The notes below the pieces were generated by a model, which saw nothing but the letters and a program-made list of their open reading frames with translations, made no database searches and was not told the DNA's origin. The position numbers and the translations under genes were made by a program. From Ashinkailepas kermadecensis (taxonomy: Eukaryota > Arthropoda > Thecostraca > Neolepadidae): DNA of 64,000 nt. Positions 1 to 13,900 of this stretch are shown piece after piece. Where the stretch lies: NCBI GenBank assembly GCA_034440615.1, contig JAOTOM010005141.1, positions 186,001 to 250,000 of the forward strand, read 5' to 3'. Position 1 is the stretch's first letter. Each line of letters opens with the position of its first letter.

Positions 1-1716
1 GACGGGAAACCGCAATCTGCATCTGTCTCGACAGGGATGATGTGTGTGACGACGAGGACTAAATTCCAACGTCATCAACGAACTTACCAATTTCAGGTGG
101 CAGATCATCTCCAATGTCGTTGATCATAACTGCGAACAGTACTACGCTCAAAATACTTCCCTGAGGAACACCATTCACTTGGGTGAAAGTATCCGACATG
201 GCATTGTCAACCCGTATACGAAACGCCTTTTTTGGGAACAAAAACCCTTTAAAAAGTTTACATATTGTCGTACACACCAGGATTCCAAAGCTTCAGAAGC
301 ATTTCCTGCGTCCATGTGACATCGTAAGCACCCTCGATGTCGAAAAAGACAGCACTTACTTGTCGCTTTTGCTTAAACTGGCAAAACTGGCACGGATTTC
401 CGTATCCAATCTTAAAACATGGTCAATTGCAGAGCGGTGCTTACTAAAACTACACTGTGCATTCGAGAAAAAAAGTTTCGTTCCTACAAAAGCCATGTAA
501 GACGCAGGCTTACGAGTCGTTCCATGGGTTTGCATAAACTTGAGGTAAGCGAAATCGGTCGTTAGTGTAAGGGTTCAAACTCGTTCTTGGCCGGCTTCAA
601 CGATGGAACAGCGGTAGCTTCTCGCCAAGCGGAAGAGAACTCAGCTCCGTTCCAAACAGCATCAGAGGTCCTTAGGAGTATTTGAAGCCCGTTTGCGGTA
701 AGGTGACGAAGCATCACATTTTGCACGTTGCCTGGTCCCTCAGACATACAGCGTAGGGCACTAATTGTTGAAATCAACTCCGTCATTGTAAAGCGTAATT
801 TGTGCCAGTGCTTGTCCCGGGTTCCAAGTCTACGGGCGTGGGTTCGCAATATGCTTTATGTCGCCTAAAACTGTGGGTATTGTTGCCGTTCATACTGCGT
901 TTTGCAAGGGCGCCAACAATTTTATTTACGACATGGAGTGGTTACATAACGATCCAGTCATCCACGTGTGGGGATGGCAGTGGAGTTGACCGAAATGGCT
1001 CTGAAATACGCTATATTTGTGACCACACTTGCAACGATGGCACAGAGCGGTTGTTTGCTGACGTACGTACCTTCACGTACGGACGTCAGTTTGCTGACGT
1101 ACCTCATGACACCTTCTTTGCCTCCAGGATCATACGACGTGCAGCGGCTCTGGCTTTCTGAAAAGCTAGTAGGTCATTGATGGTAATATTTTGATTGAAT
1201 TGCTTCAGGGCACGGCGCCGCGCCCTAATTGCTACTTGCCACCCTTCAGTCCACCACGGAACGGGCGCACGTCGAGAAGAACCAGTAGTGCGAGGTATGC
1301 ATTCGAAAGAACACTGCAAAAGCGTAGAGGTAAAAACCTCGACAGCCATTGCACAGGAAGTCGCATTCGTTAAAACATGACTGCAGCTGAGCAGTACAAA
1401 CCGACCATTCAACCTTACTCAAATTCCACCGCTGTCGCCTGGACCCCAGAACTGCTCCTTTCAGGAATTCCAGCCAAACGGGGAAGTGGTTGCTGCCGCG
1501 GGGATCCTCGTCAACGAGCCAGTCAAAATAGTTTGTGTCCTGCGGGCTAGCAATACTTAAGTATAGCGAAGAAATATTTCCAGATGGTAGTGATAAATAG
1601 GTGTGTGCGTCGTTGTTCAAAGTGCATAGGGACTCCTCCAACACGAAACTTTCCAGGCTTCGTCCACGTAGGTTCGTGTCTGCACATCCCCATACAATGT
1701 GGTGGGCTCGAATCGA
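1..1716 (-). pseudogene. I-like non-LTR retrotransposon fragment (endonuclease and reverse transcriptase)
   Basis: Minus-strand reading gives, in order, the end of an apurinic endonuclease domain (VWGCADTNLRGRSLE, 1640-1720), the spacer typical of I/Jockey-group ORF2 with VPWWTEGW (1100-1410), and reverse-transcriptase blocks including NGVPQGSILS and FVDDV (59-277). The pieces are in different frames with stops, so it is a dead copy. It runs off the left edge of the window, so RNase H and the 3' end are not visible. Confidence 0.75.
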
Positions 1717-2880
1717 TTATTTGTGCTTAGGGGTGCGCCGACTACGAGGTTATTTAGCGCCCAAACAATTAATTGTTCCAGCCGTCTCTATACGACGTCA
1801 ACTGTGGTACAAATATCCTCCTTCCTGGTTCATCTTGATGTTAACGCCCGGAGTAAATGGCACAGAAGTTCACATCCGATAAAAAGCCGAAGAGCTTTCC
1901 GTATTCCACGGCCTGTGATTGATCATCGAAAACTGCTAGGAGGGAGGGAGCCTGGTCACTCCCGAAATGACGTCGACGTTCCAGGCCGAACTCCGACAAT
2001 CCGTCCACCATATCGTCCTCGGGCACATCCCTCAGGTCGCAGCAATTTCTTATCCCTCGCGAGGTATCTTTGGTTTGGTGGGGTTCGACTTTGATTTTAA
2101 TATTCTCATCAATTTTCCTGCCACCTTTCCTCACACAATATATAAATTCCGATACCTTCAGTGCATTCTGCACCACCCTTGCTAATGCGAACTCTACTTC
2201 GATATCGCCATCCTTCAGCTTTTCACGGCGGACAATCCTACCAAGTCTGTTGCATCCATCTCGCTTCTGGAAGGGGGACAGGGACGCGATATCCCTCGTG
2301 AGACCTCGGAAGATGAGGATACGAGGGGTATTGCAAATATTGTTTCGGCTACCATCCGGGTCAGGCATGCTCTCACTGGCGGCAGGTGGGAGGATCGTCT
2401 GGCCCCTACGAGAGGGACTAGGATATATTTTTTAGTTGTGGATGCCATGCAGTGAGATAGTGTTCCGCTCTTCGTGTCGCCCAACCACATAGGGTCCCTA
2501 CTGAAGGACGCCTTTGGCCCGCGGACGGCAGGACGCCAGGTGCCCGAGGAGCTATACGGGGCAGGTGACGCCATCACCCGGCCGGGAGAGTGAGACTCAC
2601 CATCTCGGCCTGGATCCAGCGCCGCCCACCCCTTGACCCCTGCTGGCCAGGCCATCAGGTACTGGACCAAGGCCCAGACCTTCGGCTTCAGACGACAAGT
2701 CACCTGACCCATATGGGGCCCTACGGGCCCGCCCGCCCCTCCGGGATATCGGGACCAAAGAGGTGTGTTGGTCCCTCGTGACAATTCTAGCACCGTGCGG
2801 CGGGGACCTCAACCTCCAGGACTCCGTCAACCCCGGGGCGACGGGCCGAGGGGGCGAGACTACCCCGGTAAAACTGAGCG
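1717..2880 (-). mobile_element. Internally deleted I-like LINE: ORF1 joined to ORF2 C-terminus and 3' tail
   Basis: The ORF at 2368-1841 starts like an I-group ORF1 (KLKDGDIEVEFALA, then a block starting SRGIRNCCDLRDVPEDD) and ends like the ORF2 C-terminus of the LINE at 15414 (RRRHFG, then LFGFLSDVNFCAIY against LFRFLAEVKFSVIY). About 125 bases of 3' UTR follow, ending at 1757-1717 with the GGGCGC-type terminal hairpin shared by other insertions here. The upstream part to about 2880 is GC-rich ORF1 start and 5' UTR in another frame. Confidence 0.6.
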
Positions 2881-2884
2881 AAAG

Positions 2885-4270
2885 GGCAAGACCGGGGAAG
2901 TTATCCTATCTGTTCATGGCAGGGAGTGTTGGTGTTGCAGGGTCAGGTGGAGAACATGGATGTCGAGATGGGATGGACCTTGGAATGGGAGCGTATGGAT
3001 GGAAGGACAATGAAGCACTCCCAGTCTGGCCCTCACCATTGGATAGTCAGCAGGATCATTGAGGCACGCAATCTCCCACCACAGAAAGGTGGTGCCTTGT
3101 CGTGGAGGGGGGGCGTTAAAATCACCCAACAGTAAGATTGGTGGAGGGAGCTCGGCTAGCACTCGTCGGAGTGCTGCAGAAGGCAACGCGGATCCAGGAG
3201 GGAGATATGATGAACATATGCTCATCGAAAAGTGACCGAAGACGACTTTTGTTGCTACCGCCTGAAGAGTCGTTCCCCAGAGTAAGATGTTGAGCGGGAT
3301 CACTGTTATGTACCGCCAACATGATGCCTACATGTGTAACAGTATCAGTGTTGCAGTCCTTGTGAAAACCCTGTAGTTCCTTAGGTATAACGGGGTGCTT
3401 GGTGAGAGCTTTGTCTCTTGCACACATGCGACAACTGGGTCCCGGTAGTGTAGTAGCTCCTGATGCCTCTGCAGTTCCATTGTAAAACATAAGGTATGTG
3501 GACTGGGAGTGACTAGAGAATAGAGAGTGGGGGCACGGTTTAAAGGTCAGCACGGCCGGGCATAAAGCCAGAGCGACCAATTGACCTCGTCTCAATCGAG
3601 TGGTTTCTAAGGCGAGAGTATGGTGTCCCTCCTTCATCCGGCGGGGAGCCGGCCCAGGGTAATACGCGTTTTTAGGGAGAGTTCGCGCGAGGAGGGGGCG
3701 GGCGCATTTTAGGCAGGCTGCTCCCCACAGCTAAAGACCCGGACGGTCTTTCGACCCGCCGACGCGGCGAGGGAGCAGCTTGTCTTGGAGGAATTGGCTG
3801 CTCCACTCCTTGGCGGCTTGCCGCCAGAACTCTCCATTTCCGCAATTCGCATCGCGGGCGAGTCTTTCGGATTTTTGCCTCCAAGAGGCTCGCGTCCGGC
3901 ATCGATAGTGGCCTAGCAGTGTTGGCGGCCGGCAACGTCGGTGCAGAAGTCGTGCTTCTTGGCGTTAGCTAGAGGTGGAGGGGGTTTTGAGCGAGTAGTG
4001 GTGGAAAGTGATGGCATAGGGGCACTGGACACGGGAGGCGAAAGTGTGCTAGCCTTGGCTGGCGGGGCCTTTGCCGGTTTTCCCCTCCATTGCGCCCGTG
4101 TCCACTCGTCCTTCGAGGTGGCACTTTCTGCCGCTGCCTACACCTCCGCTGCCACAAAGGAAAAATCATCCCTGCGTAGGGTGTCTGGGCGTCTTACCCT
4201 ACCCGGTGAACGACACTGGCCAGAGGCCCGACTGCATGCACCTGTCGCCGGTACACAGATGATGTCAAAT
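2885..4270 (-). pseudogene. Second I-like LINE, 5' part with ORF1 remnant and endonuclease
   Basis: The endonuclease is read on the minus strand from about 3640 to 2914 in shifted frames: LQGFHKDCNTDTVTHVGIM, then ILLLGDFNA with the GDFN active-site block. Upstream, 4169-3672 is proline- and arginine-rich, as in LINE ORF1 starts. The 3' half is missing; it ends where the element at 1717-2880 begins. Stops and frame changes make it non-functional. Confidence 0.6.
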
Positions 4271-4561
4271 TAGCTAAGTAGGGCACTGAACTCCGCAAGT
4301 AGCTGGGTGGCGTTCGTATGCTGCCGAAATGTGGTCGGGTTCAGTGTCCCTCACTGCCGCTGAGTAGGAAGCCTTTCGATGGGCTTCTCCATATGCTTCT
4401 CGGGCTTGTCGAAAATACAGATGTCTGGTGTTCTTAATGGCTAGTATGTATTTCTCCCTAACGTATGCTGGGAAAGAACGATCGTTTGATGCCGCTAAAA
4501 CTCAACCATGATGTCAATACTGGACGTCTTCGATGAGCATATATTTCAACTTAATGACGCG
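4271..4561. other. Gap downstream of TEX10
   Basis: No gene or repeat recognised. It should contain the TEX10 3' UTR (minus strand), but no polyadenylation signal is obvious. Confidence 0.4.
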
Positions 4562-4931
4562 TTAGCCGACCACATCCACTGACACCGGCACATACTTATC
4601 CCCCAGCACTTCAAGCGCGTACACTTTCACAGCTTCGCCGACGTGCTCGGCGGCGAGAAGCTGCTGAAAGGCAGCCTGGGCGTCAGCAGAGACATCTGTC
4701 TGCCAAAACAGCAACTCAATTATGGCGCGCTGCCACGGCACGGCGCTGACGTGGTTGGCGGCGGCCGCAGCACTGCCCAGCAGGTTGACGGCCTCTCGCT
4801 TCAGAGCGCCGATGAACTGGCCACAGCCCATGACGGCAATCCTGCGCAGCAGCACCAGCAGGTCCAGGTCGCTGGTGCAAAACCGCACAGAGGGCAGCAG
4901 CTGGGCGGCCCAGTCGGCGACCGCGTCAGAC
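4562..4931 (-). CDS. TEX10: TEX10 exon 8 (terminal, stop codon)
   Basis: One base plus 122 codons and TAA (4564-4562), from acceptor GCGGCAG|GTCTG. It contains a clean helical C-terminus (LDLLVLLRRIAVMGCG, later AIIELLFWQTDV). No AATAAA signal is seen in the 250 bases that follow, so the 3' UTR is undefined. Confidence 0.8.
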
Positions 4932-7900
4932 CTGCCGCGGGTCGGGACGGTCAACTCCTCAGCCTGGGGAGAGACCTGGCACAGGTCGGGACGGTCAACT
5001 CCTCAGTCTGGGGCGGGACCTAGCACAGGTCAGGACGGTCAATACCTCGGCCTGGGGGTGAGACCTAGCACAAGTCAGGACGATCAACTCCTCGGCCTGG
5101 GGCGCGACCTAGCACAGGTCAGGAAGGTCAATACCTCGGCCTGGGGCCCGACCTAGCACAGGTCGGGACGGTCAATACCTCAGCCCGGGGCCCGACCTAG
5201 CACAGGTGGGGACGGTCAACACTTCAGCTTGGGGCCCGACCTAGCACAGGTCAAGCCGGTCAAGCCGGAACATAGCGCTCCGTCATGGAATTCCAATCCA
5301 AGGGCACAACTGCAGCCGTGTTCCCGACACGGCTGCCCTACTGTCGAGCGATACAGAGTATCGGGCCACCCTGCCAGCCGGGGCTCAGTGTCGACACCCG
5401 AGCCCTACAATACCGGGCCATCCCAAGCCGACTAGCCTGAATGGCCTAGGATGAGCCTGAGCGTCGTCACAGAATATTATTGGATTAGTCCCGTGGCAGC
5501 CAACACGCTAGTTCTTATTCCGCAGTTCTCGAGCAATAAAAAGCGAAATGGAAGGGATGGTAACTTTCATTACATACGACGATCGCAGCCATGATGTCGG
5601 TAGGCGAATGTAAGTTACATAAAGGGCATGCTAATTGATAGCTGACAGATGACTGTACATGTGCAGCCGTCTGTTAGGACAGTACCACTCACCCAGCAAC
5701 ATCGGCCACATCAGCCTGCCAGACGACGTCCGTGAGCAGCTGTGTGAGTGCAGTCGCCTGCTCGGCACACCGGACGCGGCCGTGTCGCTCGGCCGCCGCC
5801 CGCACGCACACCAGCTGCCGACGCCGGCCCTCCACGTCCAGGTCGGAGGTGGCTCCGGCTCCAGCCCCGGCTCCGGCTCCCACGGCCACGTGGCGCCGCA
5901 GCAGACGCCGCAGAACCCGGCACACACGTGCCAGCTCGCTGCATCTGTCAGAGCTCAGGTAGTCTGGGGGACAGGCGACTGTCAGAGGGACGGGAAGACG
6001 GTCCAACGTAGTCTTTGAGACAAACGTCCGTCGGAGGGACGAAGGGACAGGCCAGGATAATTTTTGAGACAGACGTTTGTCAGATGGACGAAGGGACAGT
6101 CCAACGAAATCTAGGGGGAAAACGTCCGTCAGAGGGACTGAGGGAGAGTCCAACGTATCTGGGGGACGGACACCCGCCAGAGGGACGAGAAGACAGTTCA
6201 ACGTAGTTTGGGCGACAGACGCCGGACGTAGAGTCGTGGTTGGAGGTTGGGGCAATGCAAGGTAATATAGGAGGACGATTACCTGAGGTGCCAGCTGGGG
6301 GGAGAACATTGGCGACAGTGTACATAGCCTGGTAGAGAACACACACAGGCCAGGGAGAGGCGGCACCAGCTCGAACCGAGGTACCCATTCTGACCATGTC
6401 GGGTTGTTCCACCACTTTTTTTGCAGCACTGCACTCATCTTAATGCTACATGGAGAATAGCGTCCCGACGAATTAACTGCACGGTCGTCGTGTGCTGGCA
6501 TCAGGTCATGCGTGGGCAAACATTGCGCAAGCTTCCGCTGCACAGCCGGGACGGGCAGTCGACTAAAAAATCAACTGGGTCAACATTTCTAGTACGTGCA
6601 TAATACATATATAACACGACACACATGACACATACATAATATATAATAATACACATACATAATACACATACATACAGTACACGTACATAACACACATACA
6701 TGACATAATATACATACATGACATAATACACATACGACACTGTTCGCCTTCACAATTAGGTACACAGATTTAAGGATACAATTGGTGCAAAAGTGGACAT
6801 GGACTTGAGCGGAACACTCAAGTATTCATGACTGGACAATTCGCACATCAATAGTGCCTCCACCGGCTGATCAGCGCGAGTCGCACAGGAAACGCCAAGT
6901 GCACGCCTCTGGCAGTGCAACCCCTGTCAGGCATCTCATGCACCACCCGAGCAGCTACAGCCACCGCAACCACCTGTCAGACAGTCATACACCTTACCTC
7001 TGGACATTCCCCAACTGTCCTAACTCGGGCTCTACAGGGTCGCATTTCTACTTTGCAATCATGGAGGTGGAGAGGAACATTTTTTTGCTAATCGATTACG
7101 AAAAGGATATTTTTATTCAAACCTGCGACATCAGAATCTCAGGTTGTCTCTACAGTAAATGTTGAACACTTTACCACAGAGCAGTTCATTGTCAAGCAGC
7201 ACCACCCAACCTCCACATGATAAAAATGAGAGGATAATGCTTCCATGTGAAAAATCAAGGCACAGTCTACTTTTCCAACCCTGACAGCCACCCACATCCA
7301 CCTGCCCGGCAGCCTCACGTCTCGCCTCTGGACCGTAACTGTCCCACCCCTAGCCGCTAGGGGTGGGATGCAGACAGTGCACACAGCACCCACATCCGCC
7401 TGCCCGGTAGCCTTACATTTCGCCTCTGGACCGTCGCTGCCCCACCCGAGCCGGTGCAGCTGCCCGCGCCCACCTGTCAGGTACTGCAGGACATCAGTGC
7501 GCGCGGCCGGTGCGGCCACGTCGGTGCCGGCCGGCGTGGCCAGTCCGGCCGCCAGCTCACACGCCAGCACGTTGATGAGGTCGCTGCCGATGTCGGCGGC
7601 GCCCGACGAGTCTGAGGCGGTCGTGCTGCGACGCCCCACCAGCCGCGAGTAGGGGAACGGCGCCAGCACGTGGCGGTGCAGGTCCAGCCGGTGCGTGTCG
7701 GTGAACCACCGTACCTGCCGAGCCGCCACCAGTTAGTGGAACAACACGACAGCCGCCACACCTGCCGAGCCGCCACCAGTTAGTGGAACAACACGACAGC
7801 CGCCACACCTGCCGAGCCGCCACCAGTTAGTGGAACAACACAACAGCCGCCACACCTGCCGAGCCGCCACCAGTTAGTGGAACAACACAACAGCCGCCAC

Positions 7901-10900
7901 ACCTGCCGAGCCGCCACCAGTTAGTGGAACAACACGACAGCCGCCACACCTGCCGAGCCGCCACCAGTTAGTGGAACAACACGACAACCACCGTACCTGC
8001 CGAGCCGCCACCAGTTAGTGGAACAACACAACAACCACCACACCTGCCGAGCCGCCACCAGTTAGTGGAACAACACAACAACCACCGTACCTGCCGAGCC
8101 GCCACCAGTTAGTGGAACAACACGACAGCCGCCACACCTGCCCAGCCGCCACCCGTTTGTGGAACAACACAACAGCCGCCACACCTGCCGAGCCGCCACC
8201 AGTTAGTGGAACAACACAACAACCACCGTACCTGCCGAGCCGCCACCAGTTAGTGGAACAACACAACAACCACCGTACCTGCCGAGCCGCCACCAGTTAG
8301 TGGAACAACACAACAGCCGGCACACCTGCCGAGCCGCCACCAGTTAGTGGAACAACACAACAACCACCACACCTGCCGAGCCGCCACCAGTTAGTGGAAC
8401 AACACAACAACCACCGTACCTGCCGAGCCGCCACCAGTTAGTGGAACAACACGACAGCCGCCACACCTGCCCAGCCGCCACCCGTTTGTGGAACAACACA
8501 ACAGCCGGCACACCTGCCGAGCCGCCACCAGTTAGTGGAACAACACGACAACCACCGTACCTGCCGAGCCGCCACCAGTTAGTGGAACAACACGACAGCC
8601 GCCACACCTGCCGAGCCGCCACCAGTTAGTGGAACAACACAACAGCCGCCACACCTGCCGAGCCGCCACCAGTTAGTGGAACAACACGACAGCCGCCACA
8701 CCTGCCGAGCCGCCACCAGTTAGTGGAACAACACAACAACCACCGTACCTGCCGAGCCGCCACCAGTTAGTGGAACAACACGACAGCCGGCACACCTGCC
8801 GAGCCGCCACCAGTTAGTGGAACAACACAACAGCCGACACACCTGCCGAGCCGCCACCAGTTAGTGGAACAACACGACAGCCGCCACACCTGCCGAGCCG
8901 CCACCAGTTAGTGGAACAACACGACAGCCGCCACACCTGCCGAGCCGCCACCAGTTAGTGGAACAACACAACAGCCGACACACCTGCCGAGCCGCCACCA
9001 GTTAGTGGAACAACACGACAGCCGCCACACCTGCCGAGCCGCCACCAGTTAGTGGAACAACACGACAGCCGGCACACCTGCCGAGCCGCCACCAGTTAGT
9101 GGAACAACACAACAGCCGCCACACCTGTCGAGCCGCCACCAGTTAGTGGAACAACACGACAGCCGCCACACCTGCCGAGCCGCCACCAGTTAGTGGAACA
9201 ACACGACAGCCGCCACACCTGTCGAGCCGCCACCAGTTAGTGGAACAACACAACAACCACCGTACCTGCCGAGCCGCCACCAGTTAGTGGAACAACACAA
9301 CAGCCGGCACACCTGCCGAGCCGCCACCAGTTAGTGGAACAACACGACAGCCGCCACACCTGCCGAGCCGCCACCAGTTAGTGGAACAACACGACAGCCG
9401 CCACACCTGCCGAGCCGCCACCAGTTAGTGGAACAACACAACAACCACCGTACCTGCCGAGCCGCCACCAGTTAGTGGAACAACACGACAGCCGGCACAC
9501 CTGCCGAGCCGCCACCAGTTAGTGGAACAACACAACAACCACCGTACCTGCCGAGCCGCCACCAGTTAGTGGAACAACACGACAGCCGGCACACCTGCCG
9601 AGCCGCCACCAGTTAGTGGAACAACACAACAGCCGCCACACCTGCCGAGCCGCCACCAGTTAGTGGAACAACACAACAACCACCGTACCTGCCGAGCCGC
9701 CACCAGTTAGTGGAACAACACAACAGCCGGCACACCTGCCCAGCCGCCACCAGTTAGTGGAACAACACAACAACCACCGTACCTGCCGAGCCGCCACCAG
9801 TTAGTGGAACAACACAACAGCCGGCACACCTGCCGAGCCGCCACCAGTTAGTGGAACAACACAACAACCACCGTACCTGCCGAGCCGCCACCAGTTAGTG
9901 GAACAACACGACAGCCGGCACACCTGCCGAGCCGCCACCAGTTAGTGGAACAACACAACAGCCGCCACACCTGCCGAACCACCACCCGTTAATGGAACAA
10001 CACAACAACCACCGTACCTGCCGAGCCGCCACCAGTTAGTGGAACAACACAACAACCACCGTACCTGCCGAGCCGCCACCAGTTAGTGGAACAACACAAC
10101 AGCCGCCACACCTGCCGAGCCGCCACCAGTTAGTGGAACAACACAACAACCACCACACCTGCCGAGCCGCCACCAGTTAGTGGAACAACACGACAGCCGC
10201 CACACCTGCCGAGCCGCCACCAGTTAGTGGAACAACACAACAGCCGCCACACCTGCCGAGCCGCCACCAGTTAGTGGAACAACACGACAGCCGCCACACC
10301 TGCCGAGCCGCCACCAGTTAGTGGAACAACACGACAACCACCACACCTGCCGAGCCGCCACCAGTTAGTGGAACAACACGACAGCCGCCACACCTGCCGA
10401 GCCGCCACCAGTTAGTGGAACAACACAACAACCACCGTACCTGCCGAGCCGCCACCAGTTAGTGGAACAACACGACAGCCGCCACACCTGCCGAGCCGCC
10501 ACCAGTTAGTGGAACAACACGACAGCCGCCACACCTGCCGAGCCGCCACCAGTTAGTGGAACAACACGACAGCCGCCACACCTGTCGAGCCGCCACCAGT
10601 TAGTGGAACAACACGACAACCACCGTACCTGCCGAGCCGCCACCCGTTAATGGAACAACACGACAGCCGCCACACCTGCCGAGCCGCCACCAGTTAGTGG
10701 AACAACACAACAACCACCGTACCTGCCGAGCCGCCACCAGTTAGTGGAACAACACGACAGCCGCCACACCTGCCGAGCCGCCACCAGTTAGTGGAACAAC
10801 ACGACAGCCGACACACCTGCCGAGCCGCCACCAGTTAGTGGAACAACACAACAGCCGACACACCTGCCCAGCCGCCACCAGTTAGTGGAACAACACAACA

Positions 10901-13900
10901 ACCGGCAAACCTGCCGAGCCGCCACCAGTTAGTGGAACAACACGACAGCCGGCACACCTGCCCAGCCGCCACCAGTTAGTGGAACAACACGACAGCCGCC
11001 ACACCTGTCGAGCCGCCACCAGTTAGTGGAACAACACGACAGCCGCCACACCTGCCGAGCCGCCACCAGTTAGTGGAACAACACAACAGCCGACACACCT
11101 GCCGAGCCGCCACCAGTTAGTGGAACAACACAACAGCCGCCACACCTGTCGAGCCGCCACCAGTTAGTGGAACAACACGACAGCCGCCACACCTGCCGAG
11201 CCGCCACCAGTTAGTGGAACAACACGACAGCCGCCACACCTGCCGAGCCGCCACCAGTTAGTGGAACAACACAACAGCCGCCACACCTGCCGAGCCGCCA
11301 CCAGTTAGTGGAACAACACAACAACCACCACACCTGCCGAGCCGCCACCAGTTAGTGGAACAACACAACAGCCGCCACACCTGCCGAGCCGCCACCAGTT
11401 AGTGGAACAACACAACAGCCGCCACACCTGCCGAGCCGCCACCAGTTAGTGGAACAACACAACAGCCGCCACACCTGCCGAGCCGCCACCAGTTAGTGGA
11501 ACAACACGACAACCACCGTACCTGCCGAGCCGCCACCAGTTAGTGGAACAACACGACAGCCGACACACCTGCCGAGCCGCCACCAGTTAGTGGAACAACA
11601 CAACAACCACCGTACCTGCCGAGCCGCCACCAGTTAGTGGAACAACACGACAGCCGACACACCTGCCGAGCCGCCACCAGTTAGTGGAACAACACAACAG
11701 CCGGCACACCTGCCGAGCCGCCACCAGTTAGTGGAACAACACAACAGCCGCCACACCTGCCGAGCCGCCACCAGTTAGTGGAACAACACAACAGCCGCCA
11801 CACCTGCCGAGCCGCCACCAGTTAGTGGAACAACACAACAGCCGCCACACCTGCCGAGCCGCCACCAGTTAGTGGAACAACACGACAACCACCGTACCTG
11901 CCGAGCCGCCACCAGTTAGTGGAACAACACGACAGCCGGCACACCTGCCGAGCCGCCACCAGTTAGTGGAACAACACAACAGCCGACACACCTGCCCAGC
12001 CGCCACCAGTTAGTGGAACAACACAACAACCGGCACACCTGCCGAGCCGCCACCAGTTAGTGGAACAACACGACAGCCGACACACCTGCCGAGCCGCCAC
12101 CAGTTAGTGGAACAACACAACAGCCGCCACACCTGCCGAGCCGCCACCCGTTGATGGAATAACAGCGGTTCCTGTACGTCCGCGAAAATTGGACGTACCA
12201 CTCTGCATCAACCAGGCGCATGTCTTGACGGAGCGCTGCCAATGGAGCGCAGTCTCCGTCTGTCTGTGCACGCACTCTCTGTCGTCCCCCACCATAGTGG
12301 TGTGTTTGGTGTCGTCCCTCACCAGAGTGGCGTGTTTGGTAGCGTCCCTCACCAGAGTGGTGTGTTTGGTGTCGTCCCTCACCAGAGTGGTGTGTTTGGT
12401 AGCGTCCCTCACCAGAGTGGTGTGTTTGGTGTCGTCTCTCACCAGAGTCGTGTGTTTGGCGTCGTCTCTCACCAGAGTGGTGTGTTTGGTAGCGTCCCTC
12501 ACCAGAGTGGTGTGCTCAGTGTCGTCCCACACCAGAGTGGTGTGTTTGGTGTCGTCCTCACCAGAGTGGTGTATTTGGTAGCGTCCCACAACTGAGTAGT
12601 GTGTTTGATAGCATCTGTCACCAGAGTGGTGTGCTCAGTGTCGTCCCTCATCAGAGTGGTGCGTTCGGTGTAGTCTCTCACCAGAGTGGTGTGTTTGGTG
12701 TCGTCTCTCACCAGAGTGGTGTGCTTGGTGTCGTCTCTCACCAGAGTGGTGTATTTGGTAGCGTCTCTCACCAGAGTGGAGTGTTTGGTAGCATCTCTCA
12801 CCAGAGTGGTGTATTTGGTGTCGTCCCTCACCAGAGTGGTGTGTTTGGTGTCGTCCAGGTGCTTGAGATGCCGCAGGAGCTCCGCGATCACCTGCAATAC
12901 CACCGCCAACGTCTCTGCCGCCTCGTCTGAGAGAAGACTGCCTGCACACACAGGAGCCAACGTTAACACACCACCCCACCGTCGCCAGCAGTATTGCTGT
13001 CCGACACTCTTTCGATGCGTCTGGAAGAAGACGCTCAAACTCAGAGACGTGACAGCAGCAGAGGAACACCTACCCTCTCCCCTCATCACGGGCTTGTATA
13101 GCCTGGCTGTACGCACTACCACTCTAACCTGTCAGCCCATCACATATGATTTGCATCTGCCATATACCAGCTCCAACCTGCACCATATACCAGACTACCA
13201 TGCTGGCACACATCCCCGACCCTCCCCACATACACCACATCCCTGAAAAATCCCCACATACACCACAACCCAAACCCACCCACACATACACCACATACCT
13301 TATCCCTTCATTTTCACCACATCTCTGTCCCATCCCCATATACACCACATCCCTTATCGATTCCACATACACCACATCCCCAGCCAATCCCACATACACC
13401 ACATCCCTGACCCATCCCCACATACAACACATCTCTGACCAATCCCCACATACACCACATCGCCGACCCATCCCCACATATACCACATACCCTGCACATC
13501 CCAGCATACACCACATTCCTGACTCATCCCCACATACACCACATCCCCAACCCACTCACACATACACCACTTCCCCAACCCATCCCCACATACACCACAT
13601 CCCCACCCATTCAGCATACACCATAGCTCTGTGTGTTTGTGACTTTACGACGCACTCAGCAGCTGAGGCCACACGACGTCGCCTGCCTCTGACCCTGGCA
13701 GGAAGGGCAGGCACCGCGGGGAATCGAACCCCGTACCTCTGGCTGGCCAGACGCTAAGTTTAATCACTGAGCTACCGACGCCCTTACACCATATCTCTGA
13801 CCCATCCCCACATACACCACGTCCCTGACCTGCGAACACATACACCACATCCCCGACCCATCGATAAATACACATCCCCAACCACCCCCACATACTCCAC

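Noticed and set aside
7715..12155. Resemblance of the 47-bp array to a CRISPR array
   Set aside because: There are no unique spacers, since the whole unit repeats, and the context is eukaryotic.
7477..12275. Long ORFs of the 47-bp array on both strands (WRLSCCSTNWWRLGRYGG-type and NNTTA-rich)
   Set aside because: They are read-through of a perfect tandem repeat inside an intron. The unit has no stop in some frames, so the ORFs carry no coding evidence.
13710..13782. Functional tRNA gene
   Set aside because: A and B boxes and acceptor stem are present, but the anticodon arm does not form the standard stem and loop. More likely a SINE head or pseudogene.
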